Source of the DNA: Notolepis coatsorum | Lineage: Eukaryota > Chordata > Actinopteri > Aulopiformes > Paralepididae | Length of the DNA: 64,000 nucleotides | NCBI GenBank assembly: GCA_963971535.1 | Contig: OZ020589.1 | Span: forward strand, 48,332,636-48,396,635 | Reading direction: 5' to 3' | Shown here: positions 1-14,508 of the stretch, in pieces | Layout: every line of letters begins with the position of its first letter | Position numbering within the stretch: the stretch's first letter is position 1 | Notes under the pieces: model-generated | The model's input: only the letters and a program-made list of their open reading frames with translations | What the model was told of the DNA's origin: nothing | Databases searched by the model: none | Program-made: the position numbers and the translations under genes

Positions 1-1998
1 ATTGTAGTTCCCTCCAAAGCAGGTGGCTGGTCAACAAACACAGAGGGAAGGTTCGGGTTCTGTCCAAACACCAGCTGATGTGGACTGTAGCCATGCACGT
101 TCTGCATTGTGTTCTTTGCCATGAGTGCCCAATCAAGAGCCGTTTTCCAGTCAAGTCCTTTGTCAAGTTTTACCTTCAGTAGTATCTCTGTAAGGGATTG
201 GTTGTGGCGTTCCAGCAAACCATTGCTCCATGGACTGTAGCCAGCAGTCGTCTTGATCTCGATGTTGAAGTTCTCCGCCATGTCTCTTATTTCCTCATTA
301 TTGAACTCTCCACCGTTGTCAGTGAAGAGACGCTCAGGTGGACCATGGACACTGATCCAGGAATGCACAAAATTGTTCACTATCACACTTGGCTTCTTTG
401 AGGTCACGATGCTACCTGCACTAAAGCGAGTGAAGTGATCGATAATGTGTAGGTACCACACATTTGGTTCTAGCTCATGTAGATCAACTGCCACAGTCTC
501 GTTGTACCTGGAGGCCATGGGCAGACCAACAGCAGGCTTGGGCTTAGCCTTGCTGTACTTGAGACATATCTCACATTTTCCTACTATTTCCCCTAGAATA
601 GCAGTGCATTCATCATCCGTGTTTCCAGCATTTGTCAGCAGCTTCTTTAGCCTATCAACTGATGCATGTCCAAATTGCTTGTGAAGTTTAAGTAAAGCTT
701 TGTGTTTTTCCACACTGGTCATATTATCTGTGATGGCCAGGACCACATTCTCATATGCTTCACTCGGGGACTCCTTATCCAGTATGTTCAGACAGTAGTG
801 TCCAGATGAAGTCAACTCTAGAGCTACTGGTTTCTGAAACATTATAGCTGTATCGTTTTCCAGGTTCAACACAGCTCCTGCTCTCTTTAGCGAAGTTTTA
901 CTGAGCAGTAAAGGAATGTCAGATGAGACTACCTCTGTTTCAATATAACATTTTGTTTCTCCTATCTTGGCTGGTATCTTGACCTTTTTTGTAGAATGCA
1001 CAACTCGCCCATCCCCAAACTTAAAAGGTTTGCTACTCTCTGTGCTAACCAACATTTTGACTTGTTTCTCATTTAGTCCCCCAACATAGTTATCCAGCCA
1101 TTTTTCACCACATACAGTCCGTGTACATGCTGTATCAATGACGGCCGTTCCCAGAGCCTCAACCATGAATATTGCTGCATCTGATTCCTTAGAAATAAGT
1201 GTTATATTACACTCATCTGGCTCTTCATTTTCTTCCGTCACTTTTACATATTCTTTCTTGTTTGGGCAATCTTTCACCCAGTGGAATGTGCTCTGACAAA
1301 TCCCACACTTCGTTCGTCTTCCAAATTTATCAAGCGGATTAGTGCCTGCGAATGGTCCTCTAACTTGTCCACTTTGAGATCGCGGCTGCTCCCGCCTCTG
1401 CTGCTCTCGTCTCTGATCTGTGTAAAAAGCTGCATCTTGCTTCACAGTAATGCCTCCTGCCCTTTTCTCCGTTTTTTTCTCCAAATATACGTTTCAGTCC
1501 TGACTTCATATCAACAAAGGTGTGCTTACCACAGGCAGTCAACGCCAGTTGTTTGTCTTTGATGTCGAGGCCCGCTGTATCCAGTAGTTTGAATGCCAAA
1601 ACAGCGTCAGGTAGAACCATATCGAACTTCTTGATCCGGTTGTACTTCTGTTCAAAATCAACAATATAGTCCACCATAGAGACGCCGTCTCCTCGCGAAA
1701 TCTGATCAAACTCCGAATAGGCTTCGTAAGCCCGGTCCTTCTCTTCTCTCAAAAACACACTGTCAAGTTCCCGAATCAAAGTTACCATTCCATCATCCTT
1801 ATTCAGATCATCGACAGGTATTTCCAACGCAGTATCCCTCGCTCTACCCGTCAACGATAGAGCAACAGCCAACGCTTGTTTCTTCTTGGCTAAATCCGTC
1901 ACCCGACTCCACATCTCCACTTCATTCTTCCACTTCTCAAAAGACGTCTTTTCGTCCAGTCCAGGCGGCTGCCTGTAGTTAACGTTAGAGGCCGACAT
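1..1998 (-). pseudogene. Ty1/copia-type retrotransposon gag-pol, frame broken, runs off the left edge
   Basis: Read on the minus strand. A 212-codon gag-like frame starts at 1998 (MSASNVNYRQPPG), followed by a CCHC zinc knuckle (KCGICQ...HWVKDC, near 1265-1310), a protease-like segment with an Asp-Thr-Ala triad (near 1130), a GAG-pre-integrase HHCC segment (HKQFGHAS ... KCEIC, about 560-710) and an integrase core (TDNGGEFN near 320, then NGLLERHN near 220). The order gag-protease-integrase with no RT between protease and integrase is the copia arrangement; RT and RNase H would lie left of the window. The gag and downstream frames do not join: the gag frame stops at 1360, and the shift lies near a T7 run at 1472-1478 on the + strand. 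It is therefore probably inactive here, unless frameshifting is natural to it. It lies antisense in a grk4 intron. Confidence 0.8.
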
Positions 1999-2010
1999 CC
2001 TCTGCTACCA
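1999..2010 (-). other. Retrotransposon primer-binding site (initiator tRNA-Met)
   Basis: On the minus strand this reads TGGTAGCAGAGG, directly after the LTR. The first 11 bases match the complement of the 3' end of initiator tRNA-Met (known to me as TGGTAGCAGAG...), a primer used by many LTR retrotransposons. Its position between the LTR and the gag start supports both calls. Confidence 0.7.
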
Positions 2011-2179
2011 TGTTAAGTCGCAAATAAGACAACCGTTATCTTTCATTCATGTTTATTTCACGCTCCACAGCGTAGTGGCCACAGCCTTCCTCCAGTCCAA
2101 AACCAGTGACGCGCAACAACAGTGCCCATTCACCTTTATCCAGATTACCGTAATGGCCACAGTAGAAGTGAACTTAACA
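2011..2179 (-). repeat. 5' LTR of the copia element
   Basis: The segment starts TGTTAAGT and ends ACTTAACA (an 8-bp perfect terminal inverted repeat, TG...CA form) and abuts the tRNA-Met primer site. At 169 bp it is short, as in several animal copia lineages. Its partner LTR would be left of the window. Confidence 0.65.
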
Positions 2180-2215
2180 ATGGACACTACTAAACATACT
2201 GACTAACTCACTTAA

Positions 2216-2808
2216 CCCTCATGTTGTGTTAGGTATTGGCACCACTGACCGTTGTTAGCGGGTCAATGTTGACCCGGGGTCTAACTCAGTCCTGACCACT
2301 AAAAAGAAAGGAGTATCACTCAATATAGTTAATACTACATCCTAACTAACATTATATGCATTCATAACCATATCATCCCATTGTAATTTGATTTTATGGC
2401 CCCAGAAACACTTCATGTCCCTTATTTTTAAGATGAAAATGAGGTTGTTCAATCATACTAAATGTGAAACCCATAGATAATAATGTTTTCTGACTATAAT
2501 AGAACAATATTAGAATATAACTTCTGAAAAAAGTTCGTATATTTATTATTATTTTATTTATTTATATTTAGTATTTTTATAGTATAGTTTTACCTTGTCG
2601 GGTCAAGAATGACCCTAACACCACAGTCGTACCTTTTTTTTCTGCAGATACCTTCAGAATTTTCAAAATGGTGAAACATAGTTTTGCTGTGCTTATATAT
2701 GTGTTGTGGAGGATATCATAAAGCCTTGTTCTAATAAAATCAACTACATGGTAGTTATTACATATTATAACCTTGAAACGGGTCGCTGGAGACCCTAACA
2801 CCACATAA
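2216..2808. mobile_element. Non-autonomous piggyBac-like element with TTAA target duplications
   Basis: TTAA occurs at 2212-2215 and 2809-2812. The ends are an imperfect inverted repeat: CCCTCATGTTGTGTTAGG on the left and, read inward from the right, TTATGTGGTGTTAGGG. The 593-bp interior has no transposase frame and carries repeated GGGTC/GACCC pairs near both ends. TTAA duplication is diagnostic of piggyBac. The flanks share a short repeat (acactactaaacatact at about 2184 and 2823) that predates insertion. Confidence 0.65.
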
Positions 2809-2812
2809 TTAA

Positions 2813-5597
<2,785 letters not shown>

Positions 5598-5742
5598 CGC
5601 ACAGTAAATACAGGCTCAGCTCACAGCCCATTGCCTCAGACCTTGGCGAGCTCCGAATCAGCGTTCAGGAAATACCATTGTCGCAAGTAAACAAACACTT
5701 CCAGTGTGAAGCCGGCGATCACTGTACGCCTTCCTCACTCTG

Positions 5743-5746
<4 letters not shown>

Positions 5747-5826
<80 letters not shown>
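5747..5826. repeat. (CA)n microsatellite
   Basis: About 40 CA repeats in the same grk4 intron, separated from the first tract by ~150 bp of unique sequence. Confidence 0.95.
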
Positions 5827-5827
<1 letters not shown>

Positions 5828-6122
5828 AGTGTACATGAGGACCAGGCTTCTCACGGAGAATGGACATTTATTGTGCCGGAAATAGAGGGATTAAGGGAAA
5901 TCGAGCAAAGAGGGGGTTGGGGTCGATAGTAAAAATAAAACAACGTGGTGTTTATGTATCTAGAGCTGTGTTTTATGTTGGTAGGCCTACGTCTGTGGTC
6001 GAATAAACATTGCCGCAAAGGTTATGTGATGAGAGTGGAGAGTTCTGTGTCATTCAGATGACTTGTGTTATACCAGTAACCCTTTGCTTTTGTACTCATG
6101 TTATTCATTAATTCACATTTGA

Positions 6123-6362
<240 letters not shown>

Positions 6363-6954
6363 TAGTCTAGCAGTAAGGAGGCATACATTGTAGTACGGCA
6401 TTAGCGGGAAAACATGAATATACTGGGAAAATGTGAAATGTTTAGTATGTTCCAGGTTTGCAGACAAAAACGATTTTACAAAAACTTGATAAAATAATAT
6501 TATACCTTCAAGCAGGGATGTGGGGGCCAAGCATAGGCATACCTTTTTACATGCAGATTGATGACAATCTGTAGGAGGAGTAGCATTTTAAGGGTTTTTC
6601 ACAGGAAAATGACATCATTGAGGGCAGTGAATTTGGCTTGAGCCAAGGAATTCAACAGGAACTCGTTTTTCAAAAATGGATGAAGTTGTGCACGCGATGT
6701 AACAGTAATGGATCACTACATGGACAGGGTCAGATTAAAACTCTGGACGTATTGTTTTGGAGCTCAACATGCTGCCAACTGAGCTAAACCTCATTTGTTG
6801 AATTCAGTCGACCCCGTGGCCTCTCAGCCTTCAAACAGTTGCCTCCTCTTGGTTGAGTGAGAGGGGGGTGTCGTCATTTAAATTGGAATATGGCAGAAAG
6901 TATACATAGCATGGCTTAACTATTTGCAGCTTCAGAATCCAGACAATCACGCAA

Positions 6955-7437
6955 TTTTTTGATCCACTTTTTCTCCCATTTTTTTCTATATTTTCTCCCA
7001 TCCCAATTTCGTATCATCCAATTCAACCCTCCCCTGTCACGAACGCTGTTTCTTGCCTCCCACAAGCCGGCTGCAATGTGGACTAAGTCATACATAGCAC
7101 AAGTCCCCTCCGGTACTTGAGGTAACAGCAGTCTCATCTTTTCACCTGCGCAGCTCGATCTCTCAGTGGCGATGAGTAACGCGTGGGAGGCTCACGCTGC
7201 CCCCGACACTTCCTGATTCTACTGCGCAGGCGCACCAACCGACTTGTAGGAGTCGCTGTCCACAACGCCCGATCCCCACCCATCAGTTTCCCACCCCCTA
7301 ATACGGCCAATGTGTATTAGTATGAACGACCAGCTAAACTGAAAGCAATGTGGAGCGCTGGGCTCGAACAGGCAAGCCCAGCGTCTCCGTCATTTGTGGC
7401 GAGCGCCTTGCCCACTACGCCACGTAGCCGCCCACAG
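6955..7437 (-). mobile_element. tRNA-derived SINE, antisense, with target-site duplication
   Basis: On the minus strand it begins with a tRNA-like head (GGGCGGCTACGTGGCGTAGT; B-box-like TGTTCGAGCCC at 7360-7370) and ends in AAATTGGGATGGGAGAAAA and A-rich sequence. It is flanked by tcacgcaa at 6947-6954 and 7438-7445. Body and tail match the sense copy at 23575-23991 (shared GCGCCTG, CACGCGTTAC and GGTGAAAA blocks), so the two are one family. Confidence 0.75.
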
Positions 7438-8055
7438 TCACGCAAACATTTTGTTGTGAAAATTGGAAGAGGGATGGCAGTTTAGAAAATGTGAAATTTT
7501 TCCAAAATGCAGCTCTCCTCACTCGGTTAAATTGTGCAGAAGACCAAAAGTGTACCCCACTTCAAGTCATGCTGCAATCCAAAAATAAGGATAATAATTA
7601 AACCATGGGGTGTTTTGAACTCTGCATGAGCCAGGAATCCATTGCTACAAGAATTAATCGGACATACAGTTCAAAAGTTACAGGCATAAACACGACTACG
7701 ACTTTGACACGTTGGTGGCGCTAGATTGCATGAGTTGTCAACATGCCACTTGGTGACAGAGATCACGTGAGGGTCACTAAACAGTGTGCCAAATTATGGT
7801 TTTGATACATTAAAGCATTTCTGAGACATGACACAACTTCCTGTTTGGCGGCTTTGTGAACAAATTCAATTGGCTGTCAAAAGCGAATGCATTGGAAAAA
7901 CAAAAGTCATAGCTCTGTAGTGTAGAGTAGACGGTACCTGAAAATCTGACTCACGCTCCAAATGTTGTGTGCATAAATGCACCTCCAACTTTGACACGTT
8001 TGTGGCGCTAGAGTGTTGGAGCTGGGGACATGGGACTTGTTGACAGGGGTCAGTG

Positions 8056-9861
8056 CAGTGGCGGCCGGTGGGTGCTTCGCCACTAGGGGCGCTATACCAA
8101 ACATTTTGCAAACATGTACAGTACCACGCAACAGACTCATGGCAAGACGTGAGCGATTCGACTCACGCTCACGGCAATGAATCGGCTCTTATGAACGAGT
8201 CGCTCAGCTGTTACTACAACAACACACAACCAGTCAAATAAAGTATAGTCTAGACTCTAATTCACAACTTGAAACACAATATATAAATAGAAAAGTTAGA
8301 AACAAAACTCGCCCCGTCTCCAAACACAGGCAGATCTCTCCCTCTCTCCTTCTCTCTCTCACACACAGCGCGACGTGGAATCGATTCGTTACACAATCAG
8401 ACCTATTATATACCAAGAATAACTTCAGTATGAGTACAGGGCTGTACACATATTTTGCATATTGTTAAACGAGCCAAGGCTAGCTATTAAACTATCGATA
8501 TGAATCGAAAATCTGGGACCCTGATGTAAACAAGACAAACGTCTTTCTCTGGTCTGCATCCCCTTAACAATTGTGTGTATTGAGCCGTACTGTATTGTAC
8601 CCATTCTGCAATCTGTTAATAAAGTTCTCATTCATTCATTCATTCATTCAAACATAGACGATATTGAACAAGCCATAATCCACGTATTTTCAATCCGAGA
8701 GAGCTGCAGTAGTTAAATCAATGAGCCATCGACACAGTCAGTGTGGTAACGTTATTATTGCATCCAAGATTGATACACGGCTGGCTAGGCAGTTGGTAGT
8801 CATAGTCTTGTGTTATAAAATAAATAAACAATCAGCAATGTCTCGCTTCATGAATGGCCAGCAGTAGCCTAACAGTACTGCTCCTAAAAAAAACTATTTA
8901 CAAACGTTAACGTTAACCACAGAGAGAGAGCGAGAGAGAGAGAGACACTGTTTAGTTGACACGTCCAGGGCTTGCCTTGATAAAGTGTATAATCCACTGT
9001 TGATTCCAGACCACTGTCCACTGTGTCCAGACTGCATCCGCCATATAGCTTGTTAGCCAAGTGTTAGCTTGTTAGCAGCACCACACAACAGTCACAAGTA
9101 CTTCATTCCTTTGTCCATTTCCGCTCGAACAGACTGCAAACTACCTGGCGTTCTATCGCCATGCTCTAAGACAAACTCTAACCTTAACCAACTTTGAAAG
9201 AGTGCCTAAGCTTAACAGTCTAAAGAACTTGCAGTCACGGCACGCTCTAAGACAAACAACCTAGGACCAACCTAGGAACCAACCTAGCCGGAATAAGCTA
9301 GAATTGGAACATTAGAAATTGGATTCGGCCAATCAGAGATCGTCTCTGTGAAATTCTGCTACGGAAAAAAATACTGGCGTCGGTCAATCAGAGAGCGTCT
9401 CCGCGAAATGCGGCTACAGAAATTCTTGACGCTACTGGCTAGACCGCTTCAAATCGCGCCCGGATTCCAACATAATAGTCATATTTCAACGCACAACGCG
9501 TTATGCACTGATTGGCTGTGACGGATACAGCGATCAAACTGTGACGCGCACTCAGAGCGCTATCGCTTCTAGCCCGGGCCGAGAAATACGAAAAAATAAA
9601 AAGAAATAAAAAAAACGTGATGTCACTTCCTGCTCAGGAAAACGAGTGTTTTTTTATTTGAGATAATAACGTTATATTGTGCATTGGAAATACAAACATA
9701 CTTAAAATGAGTAAATATTATTCATTTTAAACATGTTTATATTATTTATAGGGCTATAAAACAAAAAACTAAAAAGTTTTATTTTCTTCTTCTGTGATTT
9801 AACAGCAGCTGGCAGCAGGTGGGTCGGCGCCCTTGCGCCCCTAGTGGCAGAGCCGCCACTG
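8056..9861. mobile_element. Non-autonomous hAT element, 8-bp TSD ggtcagtg
   Basis: Ends CAGTGGCGGC ... GCCGCCACTG form a perfect 10-bp terminal inverted repeat, flanked by ggtcagtg at 8048-8055 and 9862-9869. An 8-bp duplication and a CA-GTG-type terminus are hAT hallmarks. No transposase frame is visible. A LINE 3' tail (about 8490-8650) lies inside it, so that LINE inserted later. Confidence 0.85.
8490..8650 (+). mobile_element. LINE 3' tail (family 'ggaccctgatgtaaac')
   Basis: Carries the tail block gggaccctgatgtaaacaag ... ctgttaataaagtt, ending in (cattcatt)n. The same tail recurs at 20975, 40512/44609, 44695 (inverted), 60140 and 61214, so it is a dispersed non-LTR family in this genome. 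Confidence 0.7.
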
Positions 9862-10200
9862 GGTCAGTGGACGAATCAGTCTGCCAATTTTCATAACTTT
9901 CTCCCATACGGTTCTATGGGCTGCCATAGACTCCAATGGCAAAATAATAAGAAGAAGAAACGGTACAATCCCTCAAGGTGGCCTACGCAGCTTCGCTGCT
10001 TGGCCCCCAAAAATTACCCAACTCAGGTTTCATTTGAAACATTTATATGTTTCACAGTACTTCAGGACTTATAAGGGGATAAAATTAAACATGATGGGTG
10101 CCAATATTATTGTCTGGGAATGTGTCTTCAAATTATATTGCTATTACTATTGTTATCAAGCAACTGCTTGATCTCAAATTATAAATCACACAACTCTTAA

Positions 10201-11108
10201 CACTTTGGACGCCAGACCCGATGATAGTCGGGTTTTCTCGCCATGCGTTGAGCGCCAGGACCCCCGAAAACCTATAGTATAGTCGGGTTTTCATCATTAT
10301 TTTTTTTATTTTATATTTCCATTCATTACAGGCACACAGACATCTGGGTTAACATGGGGAATCATCCTGAGAATGCCAAAGTGCAATACCGGCCGCATCC
10401 ACGTAGACGGCGGTATCGAGCACCCTTTGAAACATTATATCTTGGCCTGTGGGTTGATCAAAAGTCTCCGGTCGGATTTCTATTGGTCGGGCAAGGGGGG
10501 CGGTTATAACGGTCGGATTGAGAAGCGTGAATTGCTCCCGGTGCATGATGTGTGGCGGATTATGTTGGCGACACAATCGACACCAATACTGGGATTCGCA
10601 ATCAGATAATTGGAATATTCTTTTTGGGGTACATCCTAGTGAAGGTAAGGCCTATATGGTATCAATCCTGCTGTGATCCAACCATGATTTCACTTCGATC
10701 ACAATATATGTGTATTTTACTCCACAACGTGTGCCGTTGGTGACGATCAAAGCATCAAAAAACTACCCCCCCCACCCTTTCATGCATTCATGATGAAACA
10801 TAATATAGATGTGATTTCAAAATAGTAGCGTGTACAGGCGAGAAATGGCAACGTTTTTAGTGAATTGCACGTATTGCTGCATAGCGCCGTTTTCTGGGAT
10901 TTAGGATTACTCTAAAACTATAGTCATATTCACCACGGTATAAAAAACGGGAATGTATGGATGAATAAATGATTTCTTTAACCCATATTGAACGATAGAT
11001 AGTCGATGTCAAATGGGCCATAGTATTGTATCCATAGCTATAATATAGACTATAGTTATAGCCCTGCAAACACAGCCACGTATTCCTATATTTTAGAGCG
11101 TCTGCCTT
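10201..11108. mobile_element. piggyBac-like non-autonomous element
   Basis: TTAA flanks at 10197-10200 and 11109-11112. The left end is CACTTTGGACGCCAGAC. Internal sequence near 10980-11065 (gaacgatagatag ... atgggccatagta ... gttatagccctgcaaa) is homologous to the other piggyBac-like copies at 40585-44608, 46117-48251 and 60264-61213. The right terminus matches the left only loosely. No intact transposase. Confidence 0.6.
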
Positions 11109-11680
11109 TTAACAACACATCACGCATATTGCTGTGGCAGTGTTAATACGAGAGTCAGAGGGCGAACTAGGAGTTTCCTGGATGCATTTTTGGGGGGGGG
11201 GGGGTACGGACATTCTTGTAGATACAGTACCATGTTGATTAGTATTGAGGGCAAGATACATGAATACTAGTAATAAGAATATGAACTGGGATGGGTTTTT
11301 CAGGAGATCAGGGACTAGCAATCAGGATATTTTTTCATTTAATTTGAACCTTTATTTAAAGGGAGAACTTCAGAGAGAGTTGGAGGACATTCCAAGAATT
11401 GGAGGCATCAAAGGAAAAAGCTGATTTCCCTAGATCAGAACAAACTTGAGGGACCCTAAGAACCATCCAGTCATTGAGTTGAATAGGTTCCAATATTCCA
11501 ATCTAGCAGTGAAGAGCTATAAACGGGTTGCTTACCAATAAGGGCTTTAGGGTGTTGCGCTTTTCTGCAAGAGAAGGCCAACTCACCCTATTATACATGT
11601 TGAGTATTGTATCTGTCACCAGTAGGGGTGTAACGGTATGTATGCATCCTGCGACGAATACTTACCGGCTGGATGTACCG

Positions 11681-11745
<65 letters not shown>

Positions 11746-11977
11746 TTTTTTCTTCTTCTCAATGACAAACAAGGAGAAGGACACACAAAAATACCTTGCA
11801 AAGTTAGAAAAAGATATCCGCACACCAAGCTAGTTGGTGTGACACCTGTATACAGTAAGGGTGAGTTCAATGATGCCCGCCCCCCCTGTTTCCTCTAGGC
11901 TTGAGGTGGAGTCGCTCTCAACCAGTAGTGCCGGGGAATGGCATCACACTCATTAACGGCAGTTTCCTCCTCCATAG

Positions 11978-12109
11978 ATGATCGAGATGGAGTGTTTCAA
12001 GGAGATCAATGTCTACGAGACAGACGGGACACTGTGCTCAGACCTGGATGTGAACCGGCCCAACCCTCCGCCAAAGAGAGGCTTCTTCTATCGCCTCTTC
12101 AGAAGAGAG
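11978..12109 (+). CDS. grk4: grk4 exon: C-terminal regulatory region, GC splice donor
   Basis: 44 codons, phase 0 to 0 (MIEMECFKEINVYETDG ... FFYRLFRRE). The GFFYRLFRR block is specific to GRK4 (GRK5/6 have GLLQRLF), the strongest single argument for grk4 over grk5/6; this basic amphipathic segment contributes to membrane binding in the family. The exon ends GAGAG|GCAAGT, a GC donor with otherwise ideal consensus. No GT donor is available in frame nearby, and reading on would reach a stop about 15 codons later. Confidence 0.92.
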
Positions 12110-14451
12110 GCAAGTGCTAGTGCTCCAGCTGCTGTCCGAGGGGGTGGGGGTTAAGGTATTTCCTCTTCTCTTTCCTTTTTCTGTTTCCCCCGGGTCTTGT
12201 GCAAAACCAATTGTGAAAACCCCAAGCTCCTAACACCCTGTGACCTTGTGGAGATGTTGTGAAACAAGGAGTAGGATAGGATTAGCTGCTTGTAAAATGG
12301 ATAATTATAACACAAGCCTCCGTTTGTATCCTTGATCGACTTGCGCAGAATCACGAGACGTCTCCTCCTCCGATAGCAGATGTGGCATAGAGTGCCCTCC
12401 GTCCTACCCACATGAGCGCCATCAACAGAATAAGCACTGTTTTCGTTTCACTCATGCACCAATATCTGCGGCCGTTACCTGCCATGGTTAATGAAGGTAC
12501 AAAGACGGTGACGGGAGATCCGAGTTCAGTCTAGTGGTCAACAGCTAGGCTAGTGGTCCGTATCCGCTTCCATTCATTTGTGCTAAGCTAGTGCAGCTGG
12601 ATAGCTTTCTACTGAACGCACAGAGAGGAAATTGGCATCTAATTGAACAAGTCTAAACCCCATCGAAGCCCGATTGTGGGTGAGGGATGAGTAGTTTCTC
12701 ATCTCATCAATGCCCATCTTGAGCATGACCTTGGACACAACGCTATTGTAGCTTGTACACAATATACAAGATACAAGATGTCACATGCAGTAACATCTTC
12801 CCATGGTAGTGTGGTGGAAAATAGCCGAAGCTGAATAACTTACCAGAAAGTATCAATACAAATAGTCAGAGTTAGGCTGGATGACTCTCAACAAAGTGTT
12901 TAGCTAGGATACCAGGGCAGAGAGCCCTCACTGGATCTTGAAACATCTTTATACTTACAAATAGGAAAGGGTGGGGGTCAAAGGAATGTGACATCTTTGG
13001 GGACATATGGAAAGGTGGGGAAGGGGGGTAGGGAGGGATGGGTGTAGGAAGGAAAGATGGGTAGAGTGAGATCAAAGGGAGAGGAGGGAAGGGGTCTTAT
13101 ATCCCATGGTAGGCTGGTTTAGGACAAGGCCTTTCTTACTTTCACTGGGGTTGCTGTTGATTCTGGTTTAGTGTCCTGTAAGGATGCACCAATGGCACTG
13201 TAATTTGGGCTCAGGGATTTAAAGTGAGGGGCTGTGTCTATTAGTGTCAACTAACAGGTGATGGGTGTTGGCCTGGTATTACCTTTTTCCTTTGGGGGGG
13301 TTTAACTATCCACACACAGTTCTGGTATCATCTGTACTTTCATAACAACCCCTCCCACACTCTTAACTCTATGAACAGGGTTCCTGCGGGGTCTTAAAAA
13401 TTATTTTGATATGTCTTAAATGTATTGGATGAGGAAGTTACTTCTATGTTGTGATAACTTCTCTATATCACATTTAAATGTGTGTGGGGGACATGTCCAG
13501 GCTGCAAAGTAAGTCGGTCAGTCCTTCTCCAGCAATTCATATGGATTTACTTCTCAGAGTAATTTTCCTTCTTACTTTTTTGCCAGTATGGCTGTGAAAT
13601 AGGTATTACATTCTATCCAAAGTGGTCTTAAAAGGTCTTACATTTATCTTGTTGAAACCTGCAGGAACTCTGTATGTAGTATTTTTCTTTGATTACATTT
13701 GTTACCGTTGCCATCAGTTGGTCAGTGCTCACAGTGACTGTCGAGACAGAGGGAAGCAGACCTACATACAGCTGGAAAGCGCACTGGAACATATTCCATT
13801 AGAAGTGTTGTTACATCAGTTTAATTTTACTTATAAGTTTGAGTAAGAGTACTTAGTCTAGAGCGTTACTCAAAAAGGCAAGAGTAGCTTTGCTTACTTA
13901 AGTACCCAATGATTTACTTACAGACAAGTTCACATTTGTCATAGGTGCGAAGTGTTGTTGTATGGATTGAACTGCTCTTACACAAAGTGTCATGCATTTG
14001 AGCTGCCACTAGGGGCATAGTGTCTAACTGTGAGTTAATTACTGGCTGACTGACTTGACATTGTAGTGACATTGTTAGTCTATGAGGTGGTTTGCATCCA
14101 AAGATCAATCTTACGGAAGTGATGTCTAGAATAACGGTGTATTACTGAAATCCTACTGTATTCACTAGTTTTATGTTCTATTATATCGTTAATTTTCCTC
14201 TTTACATTTTTTTTTAAGAGTAATTGTAATTTGTAACATTCTGCAACCTACACCATTGTTGGCTTTTACTTGGACTGACCAGCACCATCTTTGTAAACTC
14301 AGTTTGTGATTAGATTAAGAATGGCCCCAAACCTTAATCCCACTCTTACTCTTTTTTTGGCAAACAAATATTTGACTGTTGATTGGTATGTATGTTTGTA
14401 GTGGAAGTTACCAATATTCCCAATAATAACCTCACCTTTGACTGTTCCCAG
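12110..14451. other. grk4 last intron
   Basis: About 2.3 kb of sequence without recognisable genes or clear transposon ends. There is a G-rich/C-rich stretch around 12990-13075 and scattered short T-runs. The acceptor is actgttcccag at 14441-14451. Confidence 0.6.
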
Positions 14452-14508
14452 GTCTGTTTTAAGAGTGGATACAGTGATGACGAGAACGAGGAGCCCTCGC
14501 GACTTTAA
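14452..14508 (+). CDS. grk4: grk4 terminal coding exon
   Basis: 18 codons plus TAA: VCFKSGYSDDENEEPSRL. The acidic C-terminus ending SRL resembles the GRK6A end (EELPTRL) more than mammalian GRK4, although the preceding exon is clearly GRK4-like. A -S/T-R-L end has the general form of a class I PDZ ligand; whether it functions so here is inference. Confidence 0.88.
   Translation, partial: VCFKSGYSDDENEEPSRL

Noticed and set aside
11625..11850. hAT element beginning TAGGGGTGTAACGGTA
   Set aside because: Only one terminus is convincing; the possible partner near 11840 matches poorly and no 8-bp duplication was found.
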